Assembly: GCA_033807695.1 (NCBI GenBank)
Contig: CM066301.1
Location: 2,542,001-2,606,000, forward strand
From: Daedaleopsis sinensis
Lineage: Eukaryota > Basidiomycota > Agaricomycetes > Polyporales > Polyporaceae
Reading direction: 5' to 3'
DNA length: 64,000 nt
Shown: positions 24,312 to 35,398 of the stretch, piece by piece
Layout: the number at the start of each line of letters is the position of its first letter
Numbering within the stretch: position 1 is the first letter of the stretch
Program-made: the position numbers and the translations under genes
The notes under the pieces: generated by a model
Told to the model about the DNA's origin: nothing
What the model saw: the letters and a program-made list of their open reading frames with translations, nothing else
The model's database searches: none

Positions 24312-27129
24312 TCAGGCAACGATCCGCCCCTCTCCGAAATCCAGCCTCTGGATTCCTGGAGTCCCAGGAGCAAGCGTCTTCCCAGTGCTGCCGACCCACT
24401 GCCATACCCGCTGTTCGTCTCCGCCTTCGACCTCCTGAAGGTTCGTGCGGACGTTCGTGTTCCCTTCGACGACGCGTTCGACGTGGGACCACAGTCGCTT
24501 GCGCTTGGAGACGTCATGCACCTCCTGGAGGACGAGATCGCGGAGCTGGAGGGAGGAGAGGTAGGGCCTGGGGACCATGACCGGGTCGATGTGATGCGCA
24601 AGCTCCTGGTTCCGGAGCGAATCCAAAGCGACGGTGACGAGTCCGGCGACCTGCTCTTTCTCGATAGCCTTCTGGGCCTGGCGGCGCCGAATGACGGCAA
24701 TAGACGTCAACAGGGCCATAGTCCCTAGAGCGATCGCAACGACATCAACGACGTACGTATCACAGACTCAGAGACGAACATACCTGTGATCGACCGCCAC
24801 CACTCAGACCAGGACTGCCGAGCTTTCACTCGGGCAGAACATTGCCAACTCATGGCTGGCGTCTTATGCGCAAGGAAGCGTTTCCCACTACCGTAAAGCG
24901 ACGATGAGGGTCCGTTAAGCGTGAGTAGGATGAATCAACTTACGTAGAATCTTCCCCCATGAAAACGCCTCCCCACTGGAGGAGTTGCTGGACGGCTTCG
25001 TTGAACGTGTCGTCGAGCGTATTGAGCATGTTGGGCTGGGTATCCTCGGCGATTAGATCCACGTCATCAGTAGTAACCATTGCACTCACCGGAGTCTTCT
25101 CCTTGATATGCTCTCGTAGCTTCTCGACTTCCATGCCCCACCTCTGAGCCTCGGTCGCTTCGTCGCCTTCAGGAAGTCCAACGCCGACGCCCTCGCAGAG
25201 CCTCCGCCCGCGCTCATTAGCAAGAAGCGATTCGATCGCCTTCCCAAGGGCACCGATATGACGCTTGCGTCGGGGATCTTCGACGCACCGCGGAGGTACT
25301 GCGACGGGCCCAACGTACGGCAAGCCGTCGATGGCGTACGAGATAGCGCCGTATAAGGTACGCGTGAAGTCGCCGTTCGCGAGCACGCCGGAAGGCCGCT
25401 CAAACGCGTGCAGCCCTCCTTCCTTCTGCACTGCAGGAACGGGGAAAGCGGCCAGGAGCGGGTGGGGTCGTAGGATGTAACCATTTTCGCAAGTGATAGA
25501 GGACGGGGAACAAGTCGCGTGCTTCGGACAGGGCGTGCACTCGTCAGGTTGTATGTAGGGCACCAAGAGAGGGGCCGGACAGGGTTCGACAGCTGCGCCG
25601 GAGGGGGCGTGCCCTTGACTGGGGGTGGCCGTAGGCACAGGAGGGGCCACAGAGACTGTCGAATCGGCATCGGTGATGTAGAGAGTGGTCCGGTTCTCGC
25701 GGTTACAGCTCTCAACAGCAATCCGGTGAGCACGAAGCCCCTCCAAGATGCCGTTGGTATTCTGCCCAGTGTTGCAGAAACCGATCTCGGCAGACTCTTG
25801 TTTGTACTGATGGATGAAGCCGAAGCTGGAGAACAAGAGACCAGAGAATAAGAGGTAGAGGAACCAATGGCTGCTGGACGACTCCGAGGGAGCTTGTCGC
25901 TTGGCAAGTTGTCCGCCGTCAGCAATGCGCTGCGCGACAGCTTGCACATTCTCATCACTCTGCTGCTCACTGTTCAGCTCGTCGACATCCTCGTCCTCTC
26001 CTTCTGTAGAGACGAGTACGCCTGCTTCGGCCATGGTGTTAGCCAAGCTAGCAAGAGGAGAATGTTCGTGTAGAGGGAGGCTCTCCTCGTCCTCCTCCTT
26101 GGCGTCCGGAACAACCGAGAGCTGACGCGCGAGCAGAGGTAACTCCGGTTCGAATGTGCTTTCGGGAGGTTTGATAGAGGAGGACCTTTCTCTCGCTTTG
26201 CCTTTGTCCTTAGCAGGGGACGGCGAGGATACCTGGGGCGGGGCGGACATAGACTTCCTCGCCTTGAGGGCAGGGCGACCAGTCGCCGATGACTTCCGGG
26301 CGCGAGCGCGTACGGGGGAGGGGCGCATAGGTGAAGAGGATTCGGCCCCCGATTGGAACACGTTGTTGTCCTCCCAGCCTGACTCTGCGTCTTCCGTAAT
26401 TGGTCTCGAGACGCGTCTAGCTTGTGTGCCGGCCTCCGCAATCTACGACAAACGTCATGAGTCTAGAGATCGAGACTGAGACGCGATGGACATACGTTCT
26501 TCCTCGGTCGCCCGACCTTGCGCACGACCGGCTCCTCCTCTGGCTCGCTCTCTTCGACCAAGGTAGGTTCGGCGGGCTGGGCAGCCTTCTTCTTAGACGG
26601 CCCGCCCAAGGAGGGCTGCGCAGAAGCGCGCCGGCGTTTAGGCTGTATTCCATGCCGTGAGCAATGGTTGCCACACTAGCCAACTGAGCGGGATGGACAT
26701 ACTGGAACGTGCTCTGGCTCTGATTGTCCTTCAGGTACGGGTGTCTTCGAGAGACGTCTGGAGCGTCGTACATTCTGCACAAGCAGCGTAAGGCGCGCTA
26801 GGACTGCTAAAGGGCGCGGGAACACGCACCTTCTCCTTCTCCTTCTCTTTCTCGCTCAGCGGTCTCCCGGTCATCCCGTCCGTGATGCCGTCTTGACTGG
26901 CCTGGCTGTTCTCGCGCTTGATACGTTCTCGAGTGAGCTTCTTCGCTTTCGGCTTAATCTCAGCATTGAACAACTCGATAAGGATAGGTTTGGTGTAGCG
27001 CGTGGGATACTGGACGTCATGGTAGGCAAGAAGGCCGAGGAGCTGGCCGACGGTAAGCGACGCGGGATTGAAGTCAGGCTTGAGATAGTCGCCGAGGGCG
27101 ATGACTTGAGTCGTGTTCAGGCGCGACAT
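24312..27129 (-). CDS. HEH1: Inner nuclear membrane protein Heh1/Src1 (HeH/LEM and MSC domains)
   Basis: Integral inner-nuclear-membrane protein that tethers chromatin and supports nuclear-pore quality control through ESCRT. Start ATG 27129 (MSRLNTTQVIALGDYLKPDF). An N-terminal HeH fold (LTVGQLLGLLAYHDVQYPTR) is followed by basic stretches (PKRRRAS, SKKKAAQP) and an AT-hook-like KVGRPRKN. A long Ser/Lys-rich linker leads to TM1 (HWFLYLLFSGLLFSSFGFI) at about 25800-25870. The lumenal MSC region is Cys-containing (CTPCPKHATCSPSSITCENG), and after a second hydrophobic segment the C-terminal winged helix ends in ERVVEGNTNVRTNLQEVEG...RVWQWVGS. The exon boundary at TM2 (about 24722-24783) is ambiguous. 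About 780 residues. Confidence 0.88.
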
Positions 27130-28010
27130 TGTATGCGAGGGGCGCGCGGAGACCGCGATAGACGGCACACGCGGAGCGGGGAGCGCGAAGACGGAGAAGG
27201 ATGGGGTTGCAGTTCAGGTTGCGGCGCGTCAACCTTCCCACGCTCCACGCACCATAAACAAACACGCGACTACCACGCTAGTCACGTGCTACCAAACTTC
27301 GTGTGGCGCTCACTGGTCTAGATCTGGCGCTACCGTAGCACTCGTCCGCCGACCCCCGTTCGATAGGACCTGTACATCGTCTGCCTAGCGGAGACAACCG
27401 CAACACAAACCCCGGCTCTATGATTGTAGACCTACTCTAGATAGTACTGCTCACAGCGAACAGAAGGATCCCTTGATAGAGTCAGTCGAACTGAGTACTC
27501 AGTACTCAGGCACAACCTCAGCGATATGGAAGTCAAGTAGATTCGCGAAGCGGTCTCAAACCCGTACGCTCAATCGGCGTTAGCAGCTGAGCTAGCATTA
27601 CTTGGCCTGGAGGTTAGTCTCCTCATTGTCGACGTCAACCACACGCAAAACAAGTGGGGGCGTCAGGCCTGATTGTATTATCACTAACCAGCGACTGCCC
27701 TAAACATGTGGGGGAGGGTGGTACCTTTTCCTCGCATGCGAGACTAGTAAGGTAAAAAAAAAGAGGGATCACGGGATAGCAAGCAGTGTGAGAGGAGAGA
27801 CGTAACTAGAAAGAGTCCATGTCCATGCGCAACAATAAACACCGGTGTCGAGGTAAGTGGTATCGTAGCGATCTACAATGCGGGGGCCCTGAAAGTGTCC
27901 GGGACTATAGCTATAGCGGTGCCCAAGTCCATGAGAGCGGGATGTACACGTCGGGGGGAGGTCGTCGTCGTCGTCGGGGATCGCGGGAGGCGGCTAGCTG
28001 CGGGGTGCGC
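27130..28010. other. Intergenic region upstream of HEH1, downstream of cupredoxin
   Basis: 881 bp. The right part (about 27790-28010) should be the cupredoxin 3' UTR and includes a GTC-trinucleotide run at 27961-27976. The left part is the HEH1 promoter. It contains a tRNA-like relic at 27545-27602. An A-run (GGTAAAAAAAAAGAG) lies at about 27751-27765. No coding feature seen. Confidence 0.45.
27545..27602 (-). other. Degenerate tRNA-like Pol III A/B-box pair
   Basis: On the minus strand, TAGCTCAGCTGC (27583-27594) matches the A-box TRGCNNAGYNGG at 11 of 12 positions, and GGTTTGAGACC (27552-27562) matches the B-box GGTTCGANNCC at 10 of 11. The boxes are about 12 nt closer than in an ordinary tRNA. 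The expected acceptor and anticodon stems do not pair, so this is not an intact tRNA. It could be a tRNA or SINE remnant, or chance. Confidence 0.3.
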
Positions 28011-29528
28011 TTAGAGCGCGAGGAGGGCGGCGGCGAACGCAGCGGCACCAAGAAGCGCGGACGACGCAACAGTCGACGCCGCGCCGTTGTTCTTCGGCGC
28101 GGGGGACGACTCAGCGGGGGGAGCGGCGGCGGCGGAGGTCGCAGCGGGGGAAGCAGCGCCGGTCGCGGCACCAGAGTCAACGGCGTTGTTGATGGGGGCC
28201 ATGTCGGCGGGGATGACCTTGGGGGCATCGCCGGACAGGTCGATGAAGCCGTTCTCCTTGAGCGTCTCGGGGTTGGCACCGAGGAAGCTGCGGGTGTAGA
28301 GGACGTTCTCGAGCGCGACGTTCTGGGCCCACGAGGGAAGCTTGGTGACGTCGATGTTCGAACCCCAGGTGGCGGCCTGCGCGTTGTCCTTGGTCATCGT
28401 GTCGGTGGTCGCACGCATGGCAGCAAGGTCAGAGCTGTTGGAGATGACGGTGGACATGACGGTCGAGGTGGCCTGGTACGCGGAGGGCGGGTTGATGATA
28501 CCGAACATACCCTTCTGGCAGTGACCGGGGGTGTTGCAGAAGAAGAACGTCGGGTTGGTGTCGTTGACAACCTGGGTGAACGTGAACGGCGCGGACTGGA
28601 TGCCGGTGTTGAAGGGGCTGTCGCTCGTCTTGTTGCAGAGCTCGAGGGCCGATCCCTTGGTGACGGTGTGGTTCTTGGCATTCCACATGAACATGACGGT
28701 GTCACCAACAGAGGCGTTCACCGCGAACGGAACGAAACGCAGGACACCCTGGGTGGGGGCAACGATGACGGTGTGGGTGGCACCAGTGCCGGATGAGCCG
28801 TGGTACTGGCCGTCGTTCGACGAGCCCTGGGTGGAGCTAGGCGTCCAGGTGGCAGGAGGGGCACCGTACGAAGCAACGCATTCTGTGAACGTTGTCAATA
28901 CCAAACGGTCGGAAGAGTGACTCGGGAATACTCACGCTGCACGCAGTCGTTGTACCCAGAGCTACCCCAGTTGGTGCTGCCAGAACCGTACGCCGTCGAG
29001 GTGCTGGTGGCGTCCGCGGTCGAGGTCTCCATCATCATGGACGTGGAGGTGCTCTGCTCCATCATGGTCGAGGTAGCATCCTTCTTCATTGTCGAGCTCT
29101 CCTCCATCATCTTCGAGGAGGACGAGGACGAGCTGTCCATCTTGCCGCAGTCGCTGGAGTTGCAGCCACCACTGCTGCTGCTTTGGTACCCAGAGTTGCT
29201 GCTCTGGTAGCCGGAGTTGCTGCTCTGGTAGCCGGAGTTGCTGCTCTGGTAGCCGGAGTTGCTGCTTTGGTATCCAGAGCTGCCGCTGCTGCTGCTCTGA
29301 GACGACTTGTCCGACGACTTCATGGTCTGCTCAGCCATCATGGACGACGACGAGGCAGAAGCCATCACAGAGCTGGAGCCGAGCAAGGTTCAACTTCCCG
29401 ATCGGGTATACATAGTAATGGAGTGGGACTCACTCGGACATCATGGAGTTGTCCTCCTTGGGGACGGTCGGGGCGGCGGCGACGAAGCCGACGAGAAGGG
29501 CGGAGCTAAGGATAGTAGAGAAACGCAT
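28011..29528 (-). CDS. Secreted, GPI-type serine-rich cupredoxin
   Basis: Extracellular type-1 copper protein, probably wall- or membrane-anchored. Start ATG 29528 gives a signal peptide (MRFSTILSSALLVGFVAAAP). A Ser/Met-rich region with five GYQSS(N/S)S heptads follows, then the cupredoxin fold at about residues 190-290 (ATHTVIVAPTQGVLRFVPFA, VGDTVMFMWNAKNHTVTKGS). All four type-1 copper ligands are visible: His in KNHTV, then C, H and M in FCNTPGHCQKGM. The C-terminus is Ala/Ser/Pro-rich and ends in a hydrophobic tail (LLGAAAFAAALLAL) after NNGAAS, as for GPI addition. Three exons, about 465 residues. The Met-rich stretches (SMMM, KMMEESS) could add copper-binding sites, which is inference. 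Confidence 0.88.
29176..29280. repeat. 21-bp in-frame tandem repeat, five units
   Basis: Five consecutive 21-bp units in the cupredoxin gene encode GYQSSNS-type heptads. The three central units are identical at the DNA level and the outer two differ by a few bases, which points to recent copy-number change. Confidence 0.95.
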
Positions 29529-31050
29529 CGTGATAACAAGCTAAGAACCGTCGAGGTGTGGGTGTCGGTGGACAAGGACAGGTGAGTCGATCTAGACGTC
29601 GAAATGAGCCTCCCTGGAGGTGTTGCAGCTAGCGGCCCCTATCAAAGGAGGTGATCTGTGTCGTGGCATTGCGGTCAGTATGCGGAGGGGAGGGAGGAGA
29701 GGACTGCGAGCTCACCCCGAAGAACGAAGAAAGAAAGAGAGAAGAGGAGACTGAGCTCGACTTCAAAGAGTTGGAAAGGAAAGAACGAAGGGGGCGAACG
29801 AAGAGTTGGCGGCCACCGACCGAGAGGGTGCGGGCTTATATTGGGGCCAAGGCATGATTCGGAGATGGAAGCGTGCCATGGCGACAGATGATCCTGATCC
29901 CCTTGCCCGTTCCGGCGTCCCATAGCCCACCGCCCAAACGGGGTGCCGTCCCAGCCAATCCCCGTCCTCGCCGAGGTGCACTTGGCCGTGACTGAATGCC
30001 TCCTCGCGACCGCTGCCATCACGACTCTCATCCCAGCTCCCACTCCTCCAGCGCTGTCCTATTCCTGGGTCCTCCTCGCTCACAAATAACTCGCGAACAG
30101 CTGTGCGCATTCCTCTGTTCATCAGCGCACCGATGGGCAGCACCCTCGTTTGCTCTCTCCACTCGCATCTTGCTCGCATCAGCTCGCATTAGTCGTCTTG
30201 TCAAACGGACAGGACGAGCACGACCCGGCGCTGGCCCTCTTCCACTCCCATGGGTCCGTCCCCAAATCAGGTACAGCATAGATCATGATCGTGATGCCTT
30301 GTGAATTGGGCAACATGCCGGTTTGTGACTATCTTCTAGAATCCAGGGCTTCTCGTCAATCCGACCCAAGCATACCCAGGGATACCCAGGGTCTATCGTG
30401 ACTGACAAGTGCGCATATCGCAGATGTAGAACAAGAACAAGAGACAGCATCCGTCACCCCCCGGCCGACGAACATTCATCGGGTGATGCATCCCGTCTCG
30501 CACGTCCGCTAGTGGCGACGCTGTGCAGTGTGCGCGCAGCATGCCATGCCTTGGACGACGTGCTCGTCGTGATACAGGTCCACTTGATACACACCCACAG
30601 GCCATCGGGGCAATGAAGCCTCTACGCAGTGCTGGCGACAATCACAAGCACATATCAGTTCGTTGACGTGGGGGTGTTGCACGTCTCCGCTTCCAGACCC
30701 CCGGGCAGACCAAGTGATGAGCATTTAATATACGAACTCGGTATCCAATCAGCCGACATAATACCAATCAATGCGGCTTACCTCGTCGTACACGTATGTC
30801 ATGCGTGATGGTGCTGTGCATATGCTGCACGGCAACCTCGAGCCTCGAGGGCGAGTGTCCAAGATCGCCCGGCAGAGGTGTCCCAATGAGTGTACAAGAT
30901 CTATCACAACAAATCCAGTAATGTTAAAACACGCAACACGGAGAGCCTCTAAATCCACAAACAAATACACGGAAATTTCGAACGGACGTACGTACGCAGG
31001 CGTTGCAAATCGCCCCTCGACGCCCGACCGAGAACTCGGTACCGGCCCAC
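29529..31050. other. Long intergenic region upstream of the cupredoxin gene
   Basis: 1,522 bp between the cupredoxin start and the stop of the Mso1-like gene. A purine-rich (GAA/AGA) tract lies at about 29715-29800 and a TATA-like TTATAT at about 29835. Open frames here show no protein-like composition over more than about 80 codons. The segment at 30880-31050 is AT-richer and is probably the 3' UTR of the Mso1-like gene. Confidence 0.45.
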
Positions 31051-32441
31051 TCACGCTCTCACCGGGCGCACCCCAGAAGGCAACCCCAGCCGTGTGGACG
31101 GTTGCCGCCCGCGAACCCCGAGGGGGGCGCCGGGGCCGGGCGCAGGCATCCCCCTCGGCCTCGTCGGCGGGGGCATCTTCTGATAACTCGGCTCCAGGAC
31201 GGGGACGGGGGGCGCAACGGGGAAAACGGGGCGGGCGACGTGTGGAGCGGGGCCCTCGATGACCTCGTCCGGCTCGTCGCCGAAGCGCACCTTCGCGCTG
31301 CGCTTCGCGTCGCGCAGTTCGCGCAGGCGCGAGATCGACTTCGTGACGTGCGCGTCGCTGCCGGCGCGCGTCGACATCGCGGCGTCGGCCTTCCGGTCGG
31401 CGAGGGTGGGGCCGCGTGCGATGCGGGGAGGCGCCTGGGCGGGCTCCGCGTCGTAGTCGTACTCGTCGCGCCGGACGGTCGTGACAGATCGTGAGAGCTG
31501 GGAGGCGCGGCCCGTCGCTGCTGCATTCGTCTCTGGGGCGCGCGCGGATGCCTGCTGGCGGCGGACACCCCGCTCGCGCTCGTCGAAAAGCCAGTCAGGC
31601 AGGTCGGCGGGATCGCGGGCCTTCTCGATATGGTACGCCTTCAGCGCGCGGGTGAGACGTGATTCTCCGCCAACCGGTGTCTCTAAAATTCGATATTCAT
31701 CAGCCGTGCGCACGACAGGCTTGGTTCGTTCACAGGCACATCCGAACACGAACCTTCGCCGGCAAAAGTTGTGACGTTGGACGACCACGCCTTGCTGACG
31801 CTGATTGTTAGATTGCTCGCCACGCCGGTGATGTTGCCCCAAAGCGATGACCCAAAGCCCGCGGGAGTCTTGCTCTTGCCGTCGTACATCTTCTCCATCT
31901 CTCCCTCGTCCATACTGGTTCGAGAGGAGGGCGGAGACGGGGCGGATGTGTCGGACGCACCAGAGGACGACGAGGAATCCGAGACCGGTTCCTCTACCCC
32001 CCTTCCTCGCGAGCGGTACGCGTTATAATCCGCGGACCGACTGGAAGTGTGGGCAGGCATCTCGCGCCGATTCTGGGTCGGCCCCAGCTTGGGACCTCTG
32101 GGCAGAGCCGGCATGGCTGGGAGTGGCGGAGGGGGTTCGGAGTATGGAGAACCATATCCCCCATATCCGCGGCGCGGTTCTGTACCGCGTTCTACCGAGC
32201 GAGATCGTACGGAGGGAGCGGGTCTGACGGGAAGCGCACTGATAGAACGCGCGGGGCGGAGGGCGCGAGCCTGAGTAGGAAGGGGCGGAGGTGTGGCGTA
32301 GCTAGACGGCGGCGGACGTTCACTCGCAGAGCTCCGTGGTCGGGGGATGGGGTCTTGGTCTTGCCGAACCTGGCTCGCAGTAAATGTGCGAGCGCGAGGG
32401 GTCGATGGTAGTCCGACGCTAGGGCGGCGCTGGAAAGACAT
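31051..32441 (-). CDS. Mso1-like Sec1-binding protein
   Basis: Likely exocytosis regulator that binds the SM protein Sec1 at sites of vesicle fusion. Start ATG 32441 (MSFQRRPSVGLPSTPRARTF). The first half is Arg/Pro/Ser-rich and disordered. The recognisable module is the Sec1-binding region of Mso1: SSLWGNITGVASNLTISVSK, AWSSNVTTFAGE|ETPVGGES, RLTRALKAYHIEKARDPADL and PDWLFDERERG, read across one intron at about 31684-31744. A basic Pro-rich tail follows (RLRELRDAKRSAKVRFGDEP) and the stop is at 31051. About 440 residues, much longer than yeast Mso1, as in other basidiomycetes. The family call rests on this one segment. Confidence 0.75.
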
Positions 32442-33443
32442 GAACAGGACGTGATTGAGGACGGAGTAGGTGAAGCAAGAGGGAATCCGGCGCAGCGATG
32501 CGAAGGGAAGTCAGTCCTGCTGCTGTCGAAAAGGAAGGCTACGACCGCACAGCGGGTGTAGAAGCCGGAAATACCACTAATACACCTAGGAACTGAACGA
32601 AGAGAGGTATGAGGTAAGAAGGCCGGCGGAAGCTAGGGAAGGTGGGTACGCACCGAAGCAAAGTTATATGAGCGAGGTGTGGGAGTGAACGACGTCGTAT
32701 CCGTCCCACTAATTCTCGCAGCTCTCCACTAGGACTCCGGTGACAATTATGTTCACGTTGCACGTCGACTGCAGGACATGTGTTAGTGGCAGAGACGGGC
32801 GTAGACTGGGGCGGTGACAGCAGGCAAGAGGGACGACAGGACGTTGAGTGAACTGGCCAGCAGTTCGTCCTAACCGGCTCTTGGATGGGAGGAATGAGAA
32901 CGCCGCGGGGCGGAGGAGGAGGAGGACAGAAGACGTGGACAGACACGGTTACGATGGAGACTCGGAGGGCGGCCAGGCCGCCCGGCGCTGCGGCGGCCCG
33001 TCCAGGTCTCCGGAGCCGTCACGACCAAGGCATCACGCTACGCCTCCGCATGTTGTGCACGTCGACGCTGGCATCCTGTCCCCGGTGCCCTCGAGGACGT
33101 CGTGTGCGACGCTGTCGGAGCGTGTCGGACACTGAGCGCACAGGTCAGTGTCCGTGCGCGCCTGCAGCGGCGAGCGCTAAGGTTACTGGCCGCCACCACC
33201 TCGAGCATGCGATGATGACGAGAGGGGCACGCCTTCAGTCTGCTCAGCTCCTAGCTGGACCTTGTATTCCGAATGGACAACCCAGGTTCTTTCCGAATTG
33301 CTCTTGCTGCCGTACGTTGTACCACGGCCCTCTCTCCCACAGCTGTCAGGTATCCTGCGCCCGCTCTGCGCTGCGCATGCTAGCTGTCTGCTCCCGCCTA
33401 TAGCCCTGACATCGACGATCTGTCAAACAAATTTGCAACAAAT
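32442..33443. other. Divergent intergenic region, Mso1-like / SQR
   Basis: 1,002 bp carrying both promoters. The plus-strand frame at 32885-33403 is Arg/Cys-rich and not protein-like. A perfect 10-bp inverted repeat lies at 33126-33154. Confidence 0.45.
33126..33154. promoter_or_regulatory. 10-bp inverted repeat upstream of SQR
   Basis: CGGACACTGA, a 9-nt spacer, then TCAGTGTCCG, about 290 bp upstream of the SQR start. The symmetry fits a dimeric regulator or a hairpin in a long 5' UTR. It begins with CGG and ends with CCG, the half-sites of Zn2Cys6 factors in inverted orientation. Function is inference. Confidence 0.4.
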
Positions 33444-35231
33444 ATGCACTCCGTTGCCCTAGGCCTTCGACTTCGCGCCAAGGCGCTCATCAACACCAGA
33501 GCTTCTGCTCTTCGACATGCAAGCACCTCTGCAGCGAGCAAAGACAAGTTTAAATTCCTTATCATTGGCGGAGGTACGTCGCTTTAACTTCAACTGCCAC
33601 CACCGTGTCGAACATGGGCCTGCACGCTGCCCACACGCACAGGCTCAGGTGGTTTAAATGTCGCGAACCAAATCTACGATCGCTTCAGGAGCGCTGGGAA
33701 GGCCCTGAACTCAGGCGACATCGCTATTCTGGACGCCGCCGAGTATCACTACTACCAAGTACGTGCATCGATAAACTATAGTCCCCGTCATTCTAAAAGT
33801 AACCGATCTCATTCGTCCCCGCCCCCTTCCTTCCACACAGCCTGGATGGTGAGATCATCAGCCGTCTGCGACCGACCGCCCGTGTCGACTAACCCACTCG
33901 ATCCGACAGGACGCTTGTTGGCGCAGGGCTCAAGCAAAAGGAGGACACCCGCAGGAGGCTCGACTCTCTCATCCCCTCGCACCTCGCCCACATCCCTGAG
34001 AATGTGCAGACTTTCGAGCCCAAGTCCTCGTCCGTCACCACCTCAGCCGGCCGCAAGATCGAGTACGAGAGCCTGGTCGTAGCCACCGGTCTGCAGATCA
34101 ACTGGTCCTCCATCCCCGGCCTCGAGAAGGCGCTCGCAGACCCCAGCTCTGGGGTATCGTCGATCTATTCGTATAGCACGGCCGATAAGGCGTGGAGGGA
34201 CATCGATGCCCTGGGCACAGGGAGGGCTATTTTCACGCAGCCGGCGGGAGTGATCAAGTGTGCGGGAGGTGCGTGTCTTCCTCTTCCCGTGAATCTTATG
34301 TGGCACGATCAGGAAGGTCGCTCAACGTCCGTCGTCGGCCGTGCCTCGCGCGTGCACACTGCAGCCCCCCAGAAGATCATGTGGATGGCCTGGGACAGGT
34401 ACCGCAAGACCGGCCGCGGCGGCGCGGTCGACATCGACTTCTACACCGGCATGCCCACCATGTTCGGCGTGAAGAAGTACTCGGATGCGCTCAACGAGCT
34501 TCGCGTCCAGCGGGGCGTCGGGGCGTTCTTCCAGCACAACCTCGTGCGCGTGGACCCGGACGCGCGCAAGGCGACGTTCACGACCCCGGATGGCGAGGCC
34601 ACCGCGGACTACGCCGTGCTGCACGTCACGCCGTCCATGGGGCCCCTCGACGTGATCAAAAACTCGCCGATCGCAGACCAGGCGGGCTGGGTCGCCGTGG
34701 ACCAGGCAACCCTCCGCCACACGAACCCCGAGTACGGCAACATCTGGTCCCTGGGCGACTGCTCGAGCCTGCCCACGAGCAAGACCGCCGCTGCCATCAC
34801 GGCCGAGACCCCGATCTTGGTGGAGAACCTGTTCTCCGTGGTGGACACGGGCAAGCTCTCCGGCGCGACGTACGACGGATACACGAGCTGCCCTGTTAGT
34901 TGGCCGCCCATCCGCTCTAGATGAGTTGTAGGCTGATGGATGCAACCTCACAGCTTCTCACCGGCTACGGCGAGCTAATGCTTGCGGAGTTCAAGTATGG
35001 AGGGGTGCCCAAGGAAACTTTTGCGAGCATGGTCGGCGACCAGGCGATTCCTAGGACGGCGTTCTACCATCTGAAGAAGGACTTCTTCCCTTGGGTATAC
35101 TGGAATCACATGGTGAGTATTGCTTAGACTCCGGTATTCCGCTGAATGTTGTGTGCTGACTGGAATTTGTGTAGGTCAAAGGCACCTGGTTCGGATCGAC
35201 CGGTTTCTTCCGTCCCTCTGTTCTCCAGTAG
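33444..35231 (+). CDS. HMT2: Mitochondrial sulfide:quinone oxidoreductase
   Basis: Oxidises sulfide to bound sulfane sulfur and passes electrons to ubiquinone in the inner mitochondrial membrane. Start ATG 33444 gives an Arg-rich presequence (LRAKALINTRASALRHAST). Seven exons (33444-33573, 33643-33758, 33841-33848, 33910-34268, 34365-34894, 34954-35112, 35175-35231) sum to 452 codons plus stop. FAD binding: KFLIIGGG|GSGGLNVAN. The HYYQ|PGW|TLVGAGL motif crosses an 8-nt microexon. Candidate redox cysteines lie in GVIKCAG|APQKIMWMAW and SLGDCSSLPTSKTAAA. The C-terminal amphipathic region FFPWVYWNHMVKGTWFGSTG is typical of the family. Confidence 0.93.
33841..33848 (+). other. 8-nt microexon in SQR
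   Basis: CCTGGATG between an intron ending CACACAG and one starting GTGAGA. It supplies Pro-Gly-Trp of the conserved YYQ-PGW-TLVG motif. Reading frame is kept only if it is included. Confidence 0.82.
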
Positions 35232-35398
35232 ACTCTCCCATGCGACACAACACAATGGGCACACTGTACAACTAACGGATATCACCATAGAGGCCGTCTG
35301 TGGAGTTAGATCCACCCCTCACATTTCTAACGACTAGCACGATGTAGATGATTATGCTCTAAAATCACATCTCACGAGTTACGACCAAAACAAATATT

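Noticed and set aside
27545..27602. Functional tRNA gene
   Set aside because: Box spacing is 12 nt short and neither the acceptor nor the anticodon stem pairs.
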